Below are positions 29,834 to 40,109 of a stretch of DNA of 64,000 nucleotides, in pieces. Source of the DNA: Stygiolobus caldivivus. GTDB taxonomy: Archaea; Thermoproteota; Thermoprotei_A; Sulfolobales; Sulfolobaceae. A model generated the notes under the pieces. It did not search any database and was not told where the DNA came from. It saw only the letters and a list, made by a program, of their open reading frames with translations. The stretch lies in contig NZ_AP024597.1 of the NCBI RefSeq assembly GCF_019704315.1, positions 2,578,501-2,642,500 on the forward strand, read 5' to 3'. The translations under genes and the position numbers were made by a program. Within the stretch, counting starts at the first letter, position 1. Each line of letters opens with the position of its first letter.

Positions 29834-31363
29834 TTGCCACCGAAAGACCTATTACCTGATAAGTCAGCTTTAGTCCACGGTCTATCAAAATATATCTTGG
29901 AGCACAAGCTTTACGGTAATATTTTAGTACACAAAACACTGTTAAATGAGTTAGAAAAAGAAGCCCGGGAGGGTCTTGTAACTGCTGAAATAGCCCTAGA
30001 AGAGGTCTCAAGGTTAAGGGATTTAAGTGAAGAGCTACTCGTGAGTTTTGAAATTGTAGGAGATGAACCTAGGTATTTTTCTGTAAATGAAGCATTACGT
30101 GACTATTGTATAAGAAGGGGATGCACACTAGTTACCGCTGACTCTATTCAACAGAGGTTAGCCGAAAGTTTAGGAGTTGACGTTATCTTATTAACTCCTG
30201 AAATAACTGCGTTGACTATAGATACATTGTTTGATGAAAGTACAATGAGTGTTCACTTGAAAGAAGGCACTACTCCAAAAGCAAAAAAAGGTAAACCTGG
30301 AAATTGGCAGTTCGTAGAATTAGCTCAGACCCCCCTAAGCGGGCATGATATCAAGAAGATTGTAAATGAGATTTTATCCGCAGTTGACTACGTTAAGGAC
30401 TCTTTCATAGAGATAGAGAGAAAGGGTTCTACCATCATTCAGTTGGGCAACTACAGAATAGTAATAATAAGGCCTCCACTCAGCGACGGTTGGGAAGTCA
30501 CTATAACAAGGCCAGTAGCAAGAAAAAGATTAGAAGACTATAACTTAAACGATAAGCTGTTATCCAGATTGAGAGATAGAGCAGAGGGGATAATTATAGC
30601 AGGCTCACCTGGTATGGGGAAGACTACATTTGCACAAGCTCTAGCTGAATTTTACATGAGGATGAATAAGGTGGTTAAGACTATTGAGTCTCCAAGAGAT
30701 ATGCATTTACCTCCTGAAATTACCCAGTACTCTAAGAATTATGCTGAAGTAGGAGAATTGCACGATATCCTTCTACTAAGCAGGCCTGACTATACTGTAT
30801 ATGACGAGATGAGAAATGATGAGGACTTCAAGTTGTACATCGATTTAAGACTAGCTGGAATAGGAATGATAGGCGTTGTCCATGCTACTTCTCCTATAGA
30901 TGCTATTCATCGTTTTATTAATAGGGTGGACATAGGGACTATCCCTAATATATTAGATACAATAGTTTTCATACATTCAGGAAATGTAGCTAAGGTTTAC
31001 AGCCTCGACATGACAGTTAAAGTACCTACCGGTCTGAAAGAGGCCGATTTAGCCAGACCAGTGGTAGAGGTTAAAGACCTTATTTCTGATAAGGTTGAGT
31101 ACGAAATTTATGTCTTTGGTGAACAAACAATGATAGTACCAGTAGCCAGCATATCTGCTAGAGCCGGTAACAGTATTCAGAGGAGGCTAGAGAACTTAAT
31201 CAGTAATATTATCCCCTCAGCGTCAGTAACTTATGAAAACGGAGAATACGTTATAACTATCCCTAAAGAGGGGATAGGTCTATTTAATAAACGCGTCGTT
31301 ACTAAATTAAAAAAATATGAAAAGAAATATGGTATAAGGACAAGGATTAGGTTCCCAGAATAG
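29834..31363 (+). CDS. pina: PIN-domain ATPase PINA (Holliday-junction associated)
   Basis: A 509-residue protein with an N-terminal PIN-like nuclease-fold domain (about 1-150, acidic residues in LPDKSALVHG and LVTADSIQQRLAE), a VirB11/PilT-like hexameric ATPase core with P-loop AGSPGMGKTTFAQAL near residue 258 and a DYTVYDEMRNDEDFK Walker B-like strand, and a C-terminal KH-like nucleic acid binding segment. This arrangement matches Sulfolobus PINA, reported to promote Holliday junction migration and to interact with Hjc and the helicase Hjm. The start is TTG at 29834. It converges on hjc with two bases between the stops. Confidence 0.88.
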   Translation: MPPKDLLPDKSALVHGLSKYILEHKLYGNILVHKTLLNELEKEAREGLVTAEIALEEVSRLRDLSEELLVSFEIVGDEPRYFSVNEALRDYCIRRGCTLVTADSIQQRLAESLGVDVILLTPEITALTIDTLFDESTMSVHLKEGTTPKAKKGKPGNWQFVELAQTPLSGHDIKKIVNEILSAVDYVKDSFIEIERKGSTIIQLGNYRIVIIRPPLSDGWEVTITRPVARKRLEDYNLNDKLLSRLRDRAEGIIIAGSPGMGKTTFAQALAEFYMRMNKVVKTIESPRDMHLPPEITQYSKNYAEVGELHDILLLSRPDYTVYDEMRNDEDFKLYIDLRLAGIGMIGVVHATSPIDAIHRFINRVDIGTIPNILDTIVFIHSGNVAKVYSLDMTVKVPTGLKEADLARPVVEVKDLISDKVEYEIYVFGEQTMIVPVASISARAGNSIQRRLENLISNIIPSASVTYENGEYVITIPKEGIGLFNKRVVTKLKKYEKKYGIRTRIRFPE

Positions 31364-31365
31364 TT

Positions 31366-31800
31366 TCACATAAAGAAATCTAATGTTTTGCTTAATTTTG
31401 CATCTACGTATCGTACTAGGTCGTCAAATACCATTCCTGAAGCTAGTATATCTAGGTCTACTACATAATTTCCAGCGTCTGTTTTTCTTAAATTATCGAA
31501 TTTAACAAAGCGTAATTCTTTTTCTATTTTAGCACCTAAAAATAGTTCCCCACCACTCCTTCGGGCAAATTCTTTAATACCTTCAGCTTGCTCTTTTTCA
31601 ATGTATATTTTACTCCCGTTTTTTCTACTCTTCATTTCAATAAGTATTATAATCCCTGATTTCATTGCTATAATATCCGGGACATGGTCTTTTCTTTTAG
31701 CACCACTTGCAGGTGCTCGAATTACAGCAAAACCTTTATCCCTAAGCCTTGAAACAATATAACGTTCTAAAGAAGTACCTCTACTTTTATTTGACGCCAC
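31366..31800 (-). CDS. hjc: Holliday junction resolvase Hjc
   Basis: The archaeal resolvase (144 aa) of the PD-(D/E)XK nuclease superfamily, which cuts four-way junctions symmetrically. Active-site residues line up as E12 (TSLERYIV), D42 (VPDIIAM), E55 and K57 (LIEMKSR). The N-terminal SNKSRGTSLERYI is the family signature. The C-terminus ends SKTLDFFM, a PCNA-binding-like motif, consistent with Hjc being stimulated by PCNA in Sulfolobus. The start is GTG at 31800. It is tail-to-tail with PINA, its functional partner. Confidence 0.95.
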   Translation of the reverse strand: MASNKSRGTSLERYIVSRLRDKGFAVIRAPASGAKRKDHVPDIIAMKSGIIILIEMKSRKNGSKIYIEKEQAEGIKEFARRSGGELFLGAKIEKELRFVKFDNLRKTDAGNYVVDLDILASGMVFDDLVRYVDAKLSKTLDFFM

Positions 31801-31819
31801 AAGGTATATAATAAAAATT

Positions 31820-33171
<1,352 letters not shown>

Positions 33172-33194
<23 letters not shown>

Positions 33195-34890
33195 GTAATA
33201 TCACCTGTTTAAGCCTACCTCCAGGAGGTAAGGTTGGTAAAGCTAATTCCTCTTTATCTATCGGGACTCTTATAACTGCAGGAATGTCCTCCTTAATAGC
33301 CGACTTTATAGATTTTTCTATCTCTTCATAGCTAGTTGCATTAAAGGCTAAGGCTCCGAATGCCTCCGCAAGCTTTATAAAGTCTGGAGATGGCCCGTAA
33401 TCGACACCTACTACTCTACGGTTAAAGAATAGGTCTTGGACTTGCCTTACTAGCCCTAATGTCCTATTGTCGAATACCACTGAGATTACGGGTATATGTT
33501 CGTCAACTGCTGTAGCTAGGTTAGTCCCAGTCATAAGGAATGATCCATCTCCATCTAGGTCTACTACGACTTTATCGGGTTTGGCTAACTTTGCGCCCAT
33601 TGCTGCCGGTAACCCAAAGCCCATGGTTCCCATACCGGTTGACGATAAGAACGTCCTAGGTTCTAGCACTTCCCAGAAAACTTCAGCCCACATTTGGTGC
33701 TGTCCTACACCGGTAGTCACTATAGCATCTCTCGGTATCGTGTTCCTTATCGTCTTTAGAACTTTCCACGGTTTTAACTTATTTGGCTCGTCGTGGTAAT
33801 AGAACTGTGCATAATATTCTTTATACTCTTTGAGCCTTTTTAACCATGGGCTATAGTCGTTCTTTTTGCCTAATTCGATTATAGCCTTAGTCAATTCTCT
33901 CAATAGGATTTTTGCGTTACCTACTAAATTCACATCTACCCTTATCGCTCTCTCTCCGTCGGAAGGATCAATATTTATCATAATGAACTTCTTTCTCGTC
34001 TCTATCATTTCGTCGTAAGACGTTATTGTCCTATCGCTGAACCTTGCCCCTACTACTAGCATTGCGTCTGATTCTAGTGCCGCCATTGATGCTTCTGCTC
34101 TACCATAATACCCCATAGGCCCGAAGTAGAGAGGATGGTCATGAGGTATTGCAGACTTACCTGGGAATGTAGATATTATGGGTATGTGTAGTAACTCAGC
34201 CAGCTCTAAAACTTCTTGTGTGGCGTTAGACCATACTACACCAGTTCCTACCAGAATTATAGGTCTTTCAGCGTTGATTAAAATCTCAGCAGCTCTCTTT
34301 AGTTTTTGCCTATCTATTATTGTTGGTAGTTCTTTATATCCTCTTACCATAGGCTTCTCTGGCCATTTAACTTCATCCATTTTCTCATAGAATATATCTC
34401 TTGGGATATCTACTACAACAGGCCCTGGTCTTCCAGTAGTTGCTATATAAAATGCGTTTTTAACCCATAACGGTATTTCTTCTAATTTCTTGACCTCAAC
34501 TACGTATTTCGTTATATGTTCAAATACTCCCATTGCGTCAGCTTCTTGGAATGCCATTTTACCTATCGAAGCCCTGGGTACTTGTCCTGTTATTGCTACT
34601 ACTGGAGATGAGTCCCAATACGCTGTTATTAGTCCAGTTACTAAATTTGTAGCTCCGGGCCCTGAGGTCGCTGTACAAACACCAGGTATTCCTGAGGCTC
34701 TTGCATACCCATCGGCTGCATGAGCTGCCGCTTGTTCATGTCTCATTAGTACGTGTCTTAATTCGCCGTTTTGGAGGTCCTCGACAAACGCGTCATATAT
34801 CTGCATGTTTGATAAGCCTGGTATTCCGAAGATTACCTTTACTCCTTCTCTTTTGAGAGAATCTATTAATATTCTAGCTCCTGTTGGCAT
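33172..34890 (-). CDS. ilvB: Acetolactate synthase large (catalytic) subunit
   Basis: The ThDP-dependent enzyme (572 aa) that condenses pyruvate with itself or with 2-ketobutyrate, the first committed step of branched-chain amino acid synthesis. The activating Glu is in MRHEQAAAHAADGYARASG; the ThDP/Mg motif is GDGSFLMTGTNLATAV; the central FAD-binding domain spans about 190-340. First gene of the ilvB-N-C operon, with an ATG at 34890 and a clear upstream promoter region holding a palindrome. Confidence 0.95.
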
Positions 34891-35055
34891 GTTTATACAC
34901 CCCTAACAAAATTAGATCTAATAGAATTTCCAAACATATATTTTCTTTTATCTCCCCTTTTTTGAACTGAAAATTTAGGAGAAAACTTAGTCGACTTGGA
35001 GGGTACAGTCACCTATCATCTTTTTCACAAACAAAAGTGAGTGTGTTTTAAATTT
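34891..35055 (-). promoter_or_regulatory. ilvB upstream region with two possible promoters
   Basis: This 165-nt gap is one of the longest in the window and holds no ORF I would call. Besides the proximal TATA at 34936-34944, a strong A/T element AAAAATTTAAAAC (35050-35038 on the minus strand) could start a second transcript near 35015 with a ~125-nt leader. The region between has no obvious stem-loop or leader peptide. Confidence 0.4.
34911..34922. promoter_or_regulatory. 12-bp palindrome at the predicted ilvB transcription start (candidate operator)
   Basis: ATTAGATCTAAT is a perfect palindrome. On the minus strand the TATA-like AAATATATG (34944-34936) lies about 26 nt upstream of it, so the site would cover the transcription start, 20-30 nt before the ilvB ATG. 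This is a typical repressor position. The binding protein is unknown; an Lrp-type regulator is a natural candidate for branched-chain amino acid genes. Confidence 0.5.
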
Positions 35056-35589
35056 TTAAGCATTACTGTAGTTCTTTTCACTTAGCTTCTTTGAATTATA
35101 AATAGTTTTTATTTTTTCTATGATTTGTTTATGATTATTGACATCACTCCACATCTCTAAACAATTGACATCACCCACATAGAGCCATGTATTTCCAAAA
35201 TGCACTCTGCGGTCGTCAATAAATAAAATTTCATTCGGTTTTATTTCTACTTTTTTCAGCAACCTAAACATAGAGATAATATGGCTAATATAAATAAATT
35301 TAAAAGGATATTCCCTAGAAATAATAAGGTCAAAATACTCTTTTAATTTTAGGGCAGACAAAACGGCCTCGGTTTTTTCCGGTATATTCCATGTCGCTAA
35401 TGCTAAGTAAAAACCCATATCTTTCAATTCATATAGAGTTTCTCTTACGTCGGGGAAAAGGGTTACTCTATGACCGTTTGAGTCCTCTATACTATCTTCG
35501 TTTAATATTTTTAGCGGGGGCTTTAGGGCAGATATATTTGAGTGATCCCATAACGTCTTATCCGCGTCAAATACTACTACTTTTATCAT
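35056..35589 (-). CDS. HAD-superfamily phosphatase, magnesium-dependent phosphatase-1 type
   Basis: A 177-residue cytoplasmic HAD phosphatase. Motif I is [13 protein letters not shown] (nucleophile D8, acid/base D10), motif II the Thr in LALATWN, motif III the Lys in SREYPFKF, and motif [11 protein letters not shown]. The WDH after motif I and LATWN are features of the MDP-1 family, whose members dephosphorylate sugar or protein tyrosine phosphates; the substrate here is unknown. Its ATG lies 23 nt inside the preceding GTPase gene. Confidence 0.82.
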   Translation of the reverse strand: MIKVVVFDADKTLWDHSNISALKPPLKILNEDSIEDSNGHRVTLFPDVRETLYELKDMGFYLALATWNIPEKTEAVLSALKLKEYFDLIISREYPFKFIYISHIISMFRLLKKVEIKPNEILFIDDRRVHFGNTWLYVGDVNCLEMWSDVNNHKQIIEKIKTIYNSKKLSEKNYSNA

Positions 35590-36370
35590 CTGTCATTACA
35601 TCTGGTGGATAGGAGTAATAAATTATTTTGCCGTCATGGTAATCTCTAATTAGCGTCTTGGCTGCCTCGTCGATATTGGGTTCTTTACTTGTTTTATATA
35701 TCCACCCACGTTTTAAGGCTAGTTTATTTAGGAAGTCGTAAAAATCAGAGAAGTCTAATCCATATATCTCCTTTATTGTATTTGTATTAAATTCTTGTAT
35801 TCTATCGAATAATAACTTAGCTGCTTTTACTGGATCTTCTAATTTATCTACGTTTATTCCTCTTATCACTCTCTCTAGTTCATTTCCGTCGGGGGGTATT
35901 ATACCGGGTGTATCCCACACGTATAGTCTTGAATCAATTCGAAAAAGTTGCACTGCCTTAGTATATCCAGAACTCATTGGGAACTTTGATGTGGTAGCTG
36001 AGTGTCTCCCCTTTAGCGCATTTATTATAGACGACTTACCGGTCTTGGGATATCCCACTAATAACGCTTTTCCCTCTCTCTTGGCTAATAATTCCTTAAT
36101 CTTGTCCCTGAGGATCTTAGTGCCCAGGTGGTTTGTAGCGGAAATATAAACTGTAGGGATTCCATCATTTTTCTCTATGTACTCTTTCCATTTCTGTAGC
36201 ACTTCTAAAGGGATTAGGTCCCCCTTGTTTAAGACAATTAAGAGTCTTTTCTTTTTTCTCATTACAAAATTCTCGATTTTTCTAGATCTAGTTAAGTCAG
36301 GTTCACGTGAATCTAATACCTCTATTATGACGTCTGACTTGTTAATTAGGGCAAGTATACTCCTTATCAT
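35567..36370 (-). CDS. Circularly permuted GTPase (YlqF/RbgA-NOG2 family)
   Basis: A 267-residue P-loop GTPase with the motifs in permuted order: G4 NKGD (near residue 49), G5 SATN, then G1 GYPKTGKSS (near 105) and G3 DTPG (near 155). The C-terminal region is helical. Bacterial and eukaryotic relatives act in large-ribosomal-subunit assembly, so a role in 50S maturation is likely. It is followed with overlap by the HAD phosphatase and diverges from the gene at 36405, leaving 34 nt for both promoters. Confidence 0.88.
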   Translation of the reverse strand: MIRSILALINKSDVIIEVLDSREPDLTRSRKIENFVMRKKKRLLIVLNKGDLIPLEVLQKWKEYIEKNDGIPTVYISATNHLGTKILRDKIKELLAKREGKALLVGYPKTGKSSIINALKGRHSATTSKFPMSSGYTKAVQLFRIDSRLYVWDTPGIIPPDGNELERVIRGINVDKLEDPVKAAKLLFDRIQEFNTNTIKEIYGLDFSDFYDFLNKLALKRGWIYKTSKEPNIDEAAKTLIRDYHDGKIIYYSYPPDVMTDDKSSSI

Positions 36371-36404
36371 TCACTTTATTTTTGGTGATGAGGTTATTAA
36401 TAAT

Positions 36405-37355
36405 ATGCCAACGGGAAACATGGTGACATTCGACAGAGGCTCATTTACTGGTACCATTGATTATGATTTCTTTATAAATCCAATTAAACTTGGAGCGTCA
36501 GAGAAAGAATTTAATTATGTTATAGACTTAGATAATAAACCTGAGAAAGTCTATGTAATATTAAACATAGAGAGGAACAAAAACGTAGACCCGAAATGGA
36601 GGTTATGGCTAAATGACTTCTCGCTAACTAAAGAGTTCAGACCTAATATCGAAGTTGAAGACGGGGTTCATAAGATCTCGTCAATTATCTATGATATTTC
36701 ACCTCTAGTTAAACAGGGGAGGAATGAATTTCTTATAGCGTATAGGGGAATACATGAAATAACGTTAGAAAGTATTGGGCATGTAGTATTTTATAAAGCG
36801 GAGAAGTTTGAAACCAGATATGACCTGATGGCAGGGGTGCTAATCCTTAAACCGGGTGATGAATTAAAATTTGACTGTTTTGGGGAGTGTCACCTTGTGG
36901 CTAAAAATAATGGAAAAGACGCCAGATTACTAATAGACGATTATCAGGTTTCCGGAGAGAATGATATTGAGGAAGTAAGGTTAAACAAACACGGAAATAT
37001 ATATGTAAAATTTATCTCATCAGAGAAGTCTAAATCATTAGCTTATATATACAACTTTTATAGTATTAACTACAAAATTCCAACGATTGACCTAGAGGTT
37101 AATACTCAGTTAGACGATCAGGGAGTTAATATTTCAATTAAAAATCTAAGCGAGGTTGAACTAGATAAAATAATAGTTAACGTCCTCCTAAATGGGCTCT
37201 CGATCAACTATAAGATGTTCAATAATATTGAGTCCCTACGCTCTCTGGATTTCAAAGTAGCACTACCGCCAAATAGAAAAGGGAACTTATTGATCAGAGT
37301 CGTGGGGGTGAAAAGCGGGTTTAGGAAAACTTTTGATAAGTCTGTTATAATATGA
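36405..37355 (+). CDS. Conserved hypothetical beta-rich protein
   Basis: A 316-residue soluble protein I do not recognise. It is rich in beta-strand patterns: an N-terminal FDRGSFTGTIDYDFF region, a central LKPGDELKFDCFGECHLVAKN strand pair with two Cys, and a C-terminal Ig/CARDB-like repeat (IDLEVNTQLDDQGVNISIKN and LNGLSINYKMFNNIESL). No signal peptide or membrane helix. The frame is open further upstream but the ATG at 36405 is the first start downstream of the opposite GTPase gene; box A-like ACTTTATTTTT lies about 26 nt before it. It overlaps the convergent ubiA gene by 11 nt. Confidence 0.7.
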   Translation: MPTGNMVTFDRGSFTGTIDYDFFINPIKLGASEKEFNYVIDLDNKPEKVYVILNIERNKNVDPKWRLWLNDFSLTKEFRPNIEVEDGVHKISSIIYDISPLVKQGRNEFLIAYRGIHEITLESIGHVVFYKAEKFETRYDLMAGVLILKPGDELKFDCFGECHLVAKNNGKDARLLIDDYQVSGENDIEEVRLNKHGNIYVKFISSEKSKSLAYIYNFYSINYKIPTIDLEVNTQLDDQGVNISIKNLSEVELDKIIVNVLLNGLSINYKMFNNIESLRSLDFKVALPPNRKGNLLIRVVGVKSGFRKTFDKSVII

Positions 37356-38187
37356 GAGAGAAGCTACCTATAATAAACGCTAGCATAGTCCCGATCGCAT
37401 ATACTTTCATTAGACTTCTAGCTTTGGCGGAACTCTGTATGTCTTCTTTAAGTAGCAGGATATAAACTAGGAGGATATCGAGTAATAAAATCGAAATTAA
37501 ATACAAGATATTGAAACCTAGCAGATAAGGTAACGGAGATGTAATTACTAGGATTAATAGGATCGTCTTAGAGATTTTCCATGTCTTACTAATTCCTATC
37601 CTTACGGCAAGGGTCTTAACGTAATTTTCCTTATCTCCTTCATAATCTTCTATCCCCTTTATAAATTCTCTTACTAGAGTAAAGAAAAAAATATACAAGG
37701 TAGGTATTGAGACCCAATAAAGCCAATCACCGGAAAAGTAAGCTAACCCACCGTAAAATGCGGAAAGCGCTGAGGTTAAGGCTACTATTAAGTTCCCTAC
37801 TAGACCGCTCCTCTTGAGAGATGAGGCATATAAAAATAGTAATATTACCGTAACTAGTGCTACTAAAAATTGGGCTAGCCCTAAAAGTGCCGACAAAGCT
37901 ATCCCTACTAATGAAGTAATATAGGACAAGTTTCTAGCCCTATTAAGGCTTATTGCACCAGACGGAATAGGTCTATAAGGCTTGTTTATCCGGTCGATTT
38001 CTACGTCGTAGACGTCGTTTATAACGTAACCGCCAGTTGCAACAAACGCAACAACTAGCATCGCTATTATCACTTTTAACGGTATTATATGCCAATGTGA
38101 TGACACGAGGTAACCCATTAAAGCGGAAATTGCTGATCCTATAACGTTATGGATCCTCACTAGCTGTAGATAAGGTTTTACCGCCAT
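37345..38187 (-). CDS. ubiA: Digeranylgeranylglyceryl phosphate synthase (UbiA prenyltransferase)
   Basis: A membrane prenyltransferase (280 aa, eight to nine helices) that attaches the second geranylgeranyl chain in archaeal ether-lipid synthesis. The first Asp-rich motif is NDVYDVEIDRINKP followed by YRPIPSGAIS; the second is in FIKGIEDYEGDKENY. These match the crenarchaeal DGGGP synthase. The neighbouring reductase-like flavoprotein would act later, on the chain double bonds. Its ATG is about 48 nt from the divergent small gene at 38236. Confidence 0.9.
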   Translation of the reverse strand: MAVKPYLQLVRIHNVIGSAISALMGYLVSSHWHIIPLKVIIAMLVVAFVATGGYVINDVYDVEIDRINKPYRPIPSGAISLNRARNLSYITSLVGIALSALLGLAQFLVALVTVILLFLYASSLKRSGLVGNLIVALTSALSAFYGGLAYFSGDWLYWVSIPTLYIFFFTLVREFIKGIEDYEGDKENYVKTLAVRIGISKTWKISKTILLILVITSPLPYLLGFNILYLISILLLDILLVYILLLKEDIQSSAKARSLMKVYAIGTMLAFIIGSFSLIL

Positions 38188-38235
38188 AATTAAATTAAAT
38201 AATTAGTAGGAATCTTAAAAGGTGAGCGAATATTG

Positions 38236-38451
38236 GTGCAAGAAGATGATGATATTAATATCGCTATAAAATATTTTAAAAACGTTATTTCAGTAGGGGA
38301 GATAATAGCAGTTAGGGAGTTAAAGGCATTGGGAGTTAAGGAACCCGAAAAAGCTGTATCAAAACTAATCGAGATGGGTGTGATAGAGAAGGGTGAAGGC
38401 TGTTATAATCTAGTGAGAAATAGACCTGAGGCTCCTTCTGATAAAAAGTGA
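38236..38451 (+). CDS. Small winged-helix-like protein of unknown function
   Basis: A 71-residue protein. [40 protein letters not shown] reads as helix, helix, recognition-like helix and a wing, so a small DNA- or RNA-binding winged helix is plausible, as in S25e-like folds. The tail is short and charged. Starts: TTG at 38233 or GTG at 38236; I prefer GTG. The last 42 nt overlap the convergent reductase-like gene, an unusually long tail overlap. Function unknown. Confidence 0.65.
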   Translation: MQEDDDINIAIKYFKNVISVGEIIAVRELKALGVKEPEKAVSKLIEMGVIEKGEGCYNLVRNRPEAPSDKK

Positions 38452-39339
38452 GTGCAGGTCAAATTCCTCGCCCGCATTAAGTGTCTTGCCGTTAAGTACA
38501 GTGAAGCCAATTTTAAGGGCTAGTCCCCAAAACTTTTCTGTAATTTCCAGAATTTTCTGTTGCCTAGAGATTTCCTTAGAAAGTTGTCTAAACTTAGACA
38601 AGTGTTCCCTTTCATCTTCCTCATAAACTATTTTCTTAATAGTAGGTAACATTTCAGATATAGAAAATATTCCACCACCGGTGAAAATCTTAATTAAACC
38701 TAGTACATCTCCTATTCCTCTCCTTACGTAAGTAGGTCTTGGCCTCGGTATTCCTCCCCCGTGTACCTCTAATATACGTTTATTTATTTTAGGGATGAAT
38801 TTGTCAGGCATCTTATACCCTAATGCACCTACTAAAGTGCCGTAAGGTAGAGGGACAATCCACGAGAATCCCCCTTTATTCCTCTCATCAAAAAATACGT
38901 CTATAGTTTCGGAGTCTATCGGCTCTGTTAAGTACTCAATTGCTTTTACCCACTTGCTCTTCCCTTTCCATCCAGAGGCGTTAATTACTAGCCCCTCTAT
39001 CTTTTCTTCTTCATTTAAGAGAATTGAATTATTAATTATTTTCACATCGCTTCGTAGTCTTATTTCTACGTTTTGAGATATATACTTCTCAAGCTTAACC
39101 CTATTTAATCTAAGCACATCGGTTTTTATTTCTATTATTTTATCTTTATAGTGGAAAAAAATAGTTTTAAAACCTCTATCTATAAATTCTCTCGGAATGT
39201 TTAGTTTCTCAAAGGTAGTCCTGCTAATTATACCAGTGCATTTCTTGCCTACAGTATATTTCCTATCAAACACTACGGGATTTACATCTCTTACCTGATA
39301 TGCGGTTAGTAACCCTGCTATACCTCCTCCTACTATCAG
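38410..39339 (-). CDS. FAD-dependent geranylgeranyl-reductase-like oxidoreductase with non-canonical start
   Basis: A flavoprotein of the geranylgeranyl reductase/PHBH-like family (about 309 aa). The dinucleotide-binding motif [13 protein letters not shown] is encoded at 39336-39298, but the first ATG/GTG/TTG in frame is GTG 39273, which would delete it, and a stop (TAG) lies in frame at 39354-39352. The CTG at 39339 overlaps the AdoMet decarboxylase stop as CTGA, parallel to the ATGA/TTGA junctions elsewhere, and is my preferred start; ATC at 39348 or 39351 are alternatives. Further motifs: [19 protein letters not shown] and [17 protein letters not shown] (second FAD contact). It probably hydrogenates prenyl chains of lipids; it is shorter than typical ~450-aa reductases. 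Confidence 0.78.
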   Translation of the reverse strand: MIVGGGIAGLLTAYQVRDVNPVVFDRKYTVGKKCTGIISRTTFEKLNIPREFIDRGFKTIFFHYKDKIIEIKTDVLRLNRVKLEKYISQNVEIRLRSDVKIINNSILLNEEEKIEGLVINASGWKGKSKWVKAIEYLTEPIDSETIDVFFDERNKGGFSWIVPLPYGTLVGALGYKMPDKFIPKINKRILEVHGGGIPRPRPTYVRRGIGDVLGLIKIFTGGGIFSISEMLPTIKKIVYEEDEREHLSKFRQLSKEISRQQKILEITEKFWGLALKIGFTVLNGKTLNAGEEFDLHSLFIRRSLRSISH

Positions 39340-39704
39340 AACTCTGATGATCTATCAGCCTCATTCATAGTATATCTTTTTGCCCTTAATTGCTCAACTA
39401 TATATTGGAAGGCCCTTCTTGGATCTGTGTGAGGACCGCATGAGTAAACGTCAACTGTTGCAAAATCGTATTCAGGCCATGTATGTATAGTTACATGGCT
39501 TTCTAGGACAATAGCTACGACACTTACTCCGTCTCCTATCTTCCATGATTTTATATCTAGTAGCGTCATATTCCCTACTGCGACAGCGTTCTTTACAATG
39601 TTTTCTAATGCTTCTTTATCTCTCAGTATATTGGTATCGCACTCATATAATGAACCGTAAACTTGTTTTCCGACTACTTTTGGTGCACTTATTACCCCCA
39701 TCAT
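39336..39704 (-). CDS. speD: S-adenosylmethionine decarboxylase proenzyme
   Basis: A pyruvoyl-dependent decarboxylase (122 aa) that is self-cleaved before S69 in [17 protein letters not shown]74 and C89 (VYSCG) are the other catalytic residues. Decarboxylated AdoMet feeds polyamine synthesis. Sulfolobales carry two paralogues, one of which is an arginine decarboxylase; this copy lies near the ubiA gene, as the true AdoMet decarboxylase does in S. solfataricus, so I favour that activity. The start is the first of two adjacent ATGs. Its end overlaps the reductase-like gene. Confidence 0.87.
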   Translation of the reverse strand: MMGVISAPKVVGKQVYGSLYECDTNILRDKEALENIVKNAVAVGNMTLLDIKSWKIGDGVSVVAIVLESHVTIHTWPEYDFATVDVYSCGPHTDPRRAFQYIVEQLRAKRYTMNEADRSSEF

Positions 39705-39824
39705 ACCCTAACCCCCCATAGTTAAGAGGGTATTCACTTATTTTTAAATTTTTAACCCTATTTTTACCTTATAAGTAGGTCAAGTTTTTAATGAGAATTT
39801 TACATAAGATCAACTGATCGAGAA
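39705..39824. promoter_or_regulatory. Divergent promoter region between speD and the DUF211 gene
   Basis: 120 nt, strongly A/T-rich in the middle (TTTTTAAATTTTTAA at about 39742-39756). Box A candidates: minus strand AAAAATAAG near 39745 for speD and plus strand GTTTTTAATG (39784-39793) for the TTG at 39825. No operator-like repeat is convincing. Confidence 0.4.
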
Positions 39825-40109
39825 TTGGCAATTAGGAGACTTGTCCTTGACGTCCTAAAACCTATTAGGGGGACATCACTAGTCGAATTAGCTGAGAAAG
39901 TCTCATCTTTAGACGGAATTGAAGGCGTTAATATAAGCGTTACAGATATGGACGTAGAGACTATGGGGTTAATGATCGTGATTGAAGGTACTAATATAAA
40001 CTTCGAAGAGGTGAAACAGACACTTGAAAATCAGGGATGTGCTATTCATAGTATAGATGAGGTCGTAAGCGGTAATAAGATGGTCGAAGGTAGAGTGAAG
40101 GAAAAATGA
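39825..40109 (+). CDS. DUF211 family protein
   Basis: A 94-residue archaeal protein. The pattern [43 protein letters not shown] is characteristic of DUF211, a small ferredoxin-like fold family of unknown role. The start is TTG at 39825. The stop overlaps the following thiolation gene by 4 nt (ATGA), so the two are co-translated; this could hint at a role linked to sulfur or tRNA modification, but there is no direct evidence. Confidence 0.82.
   Translation: MAIRRLVLDVLKPIRGTSLVELAEKVSSLDGIEGVNISVTDMDVETMGLMIVIEGTNINFEEVKQTLENQGCAIHSIDEVVSGNKMVEGRVKEK

Noticed and set aside
34891-35055. C/D-box-like sRNA upstream of ilvB
   Set aside because: A GATGATA sequence on the minus strand resembles box C, but no box D (CUGA) is found at a suitable distance.
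36177-36404. Upstream extension of the 36405 gene
   Set aside because: This part is antisense to the conserved GTPase gene and shows no coding signature of its own.
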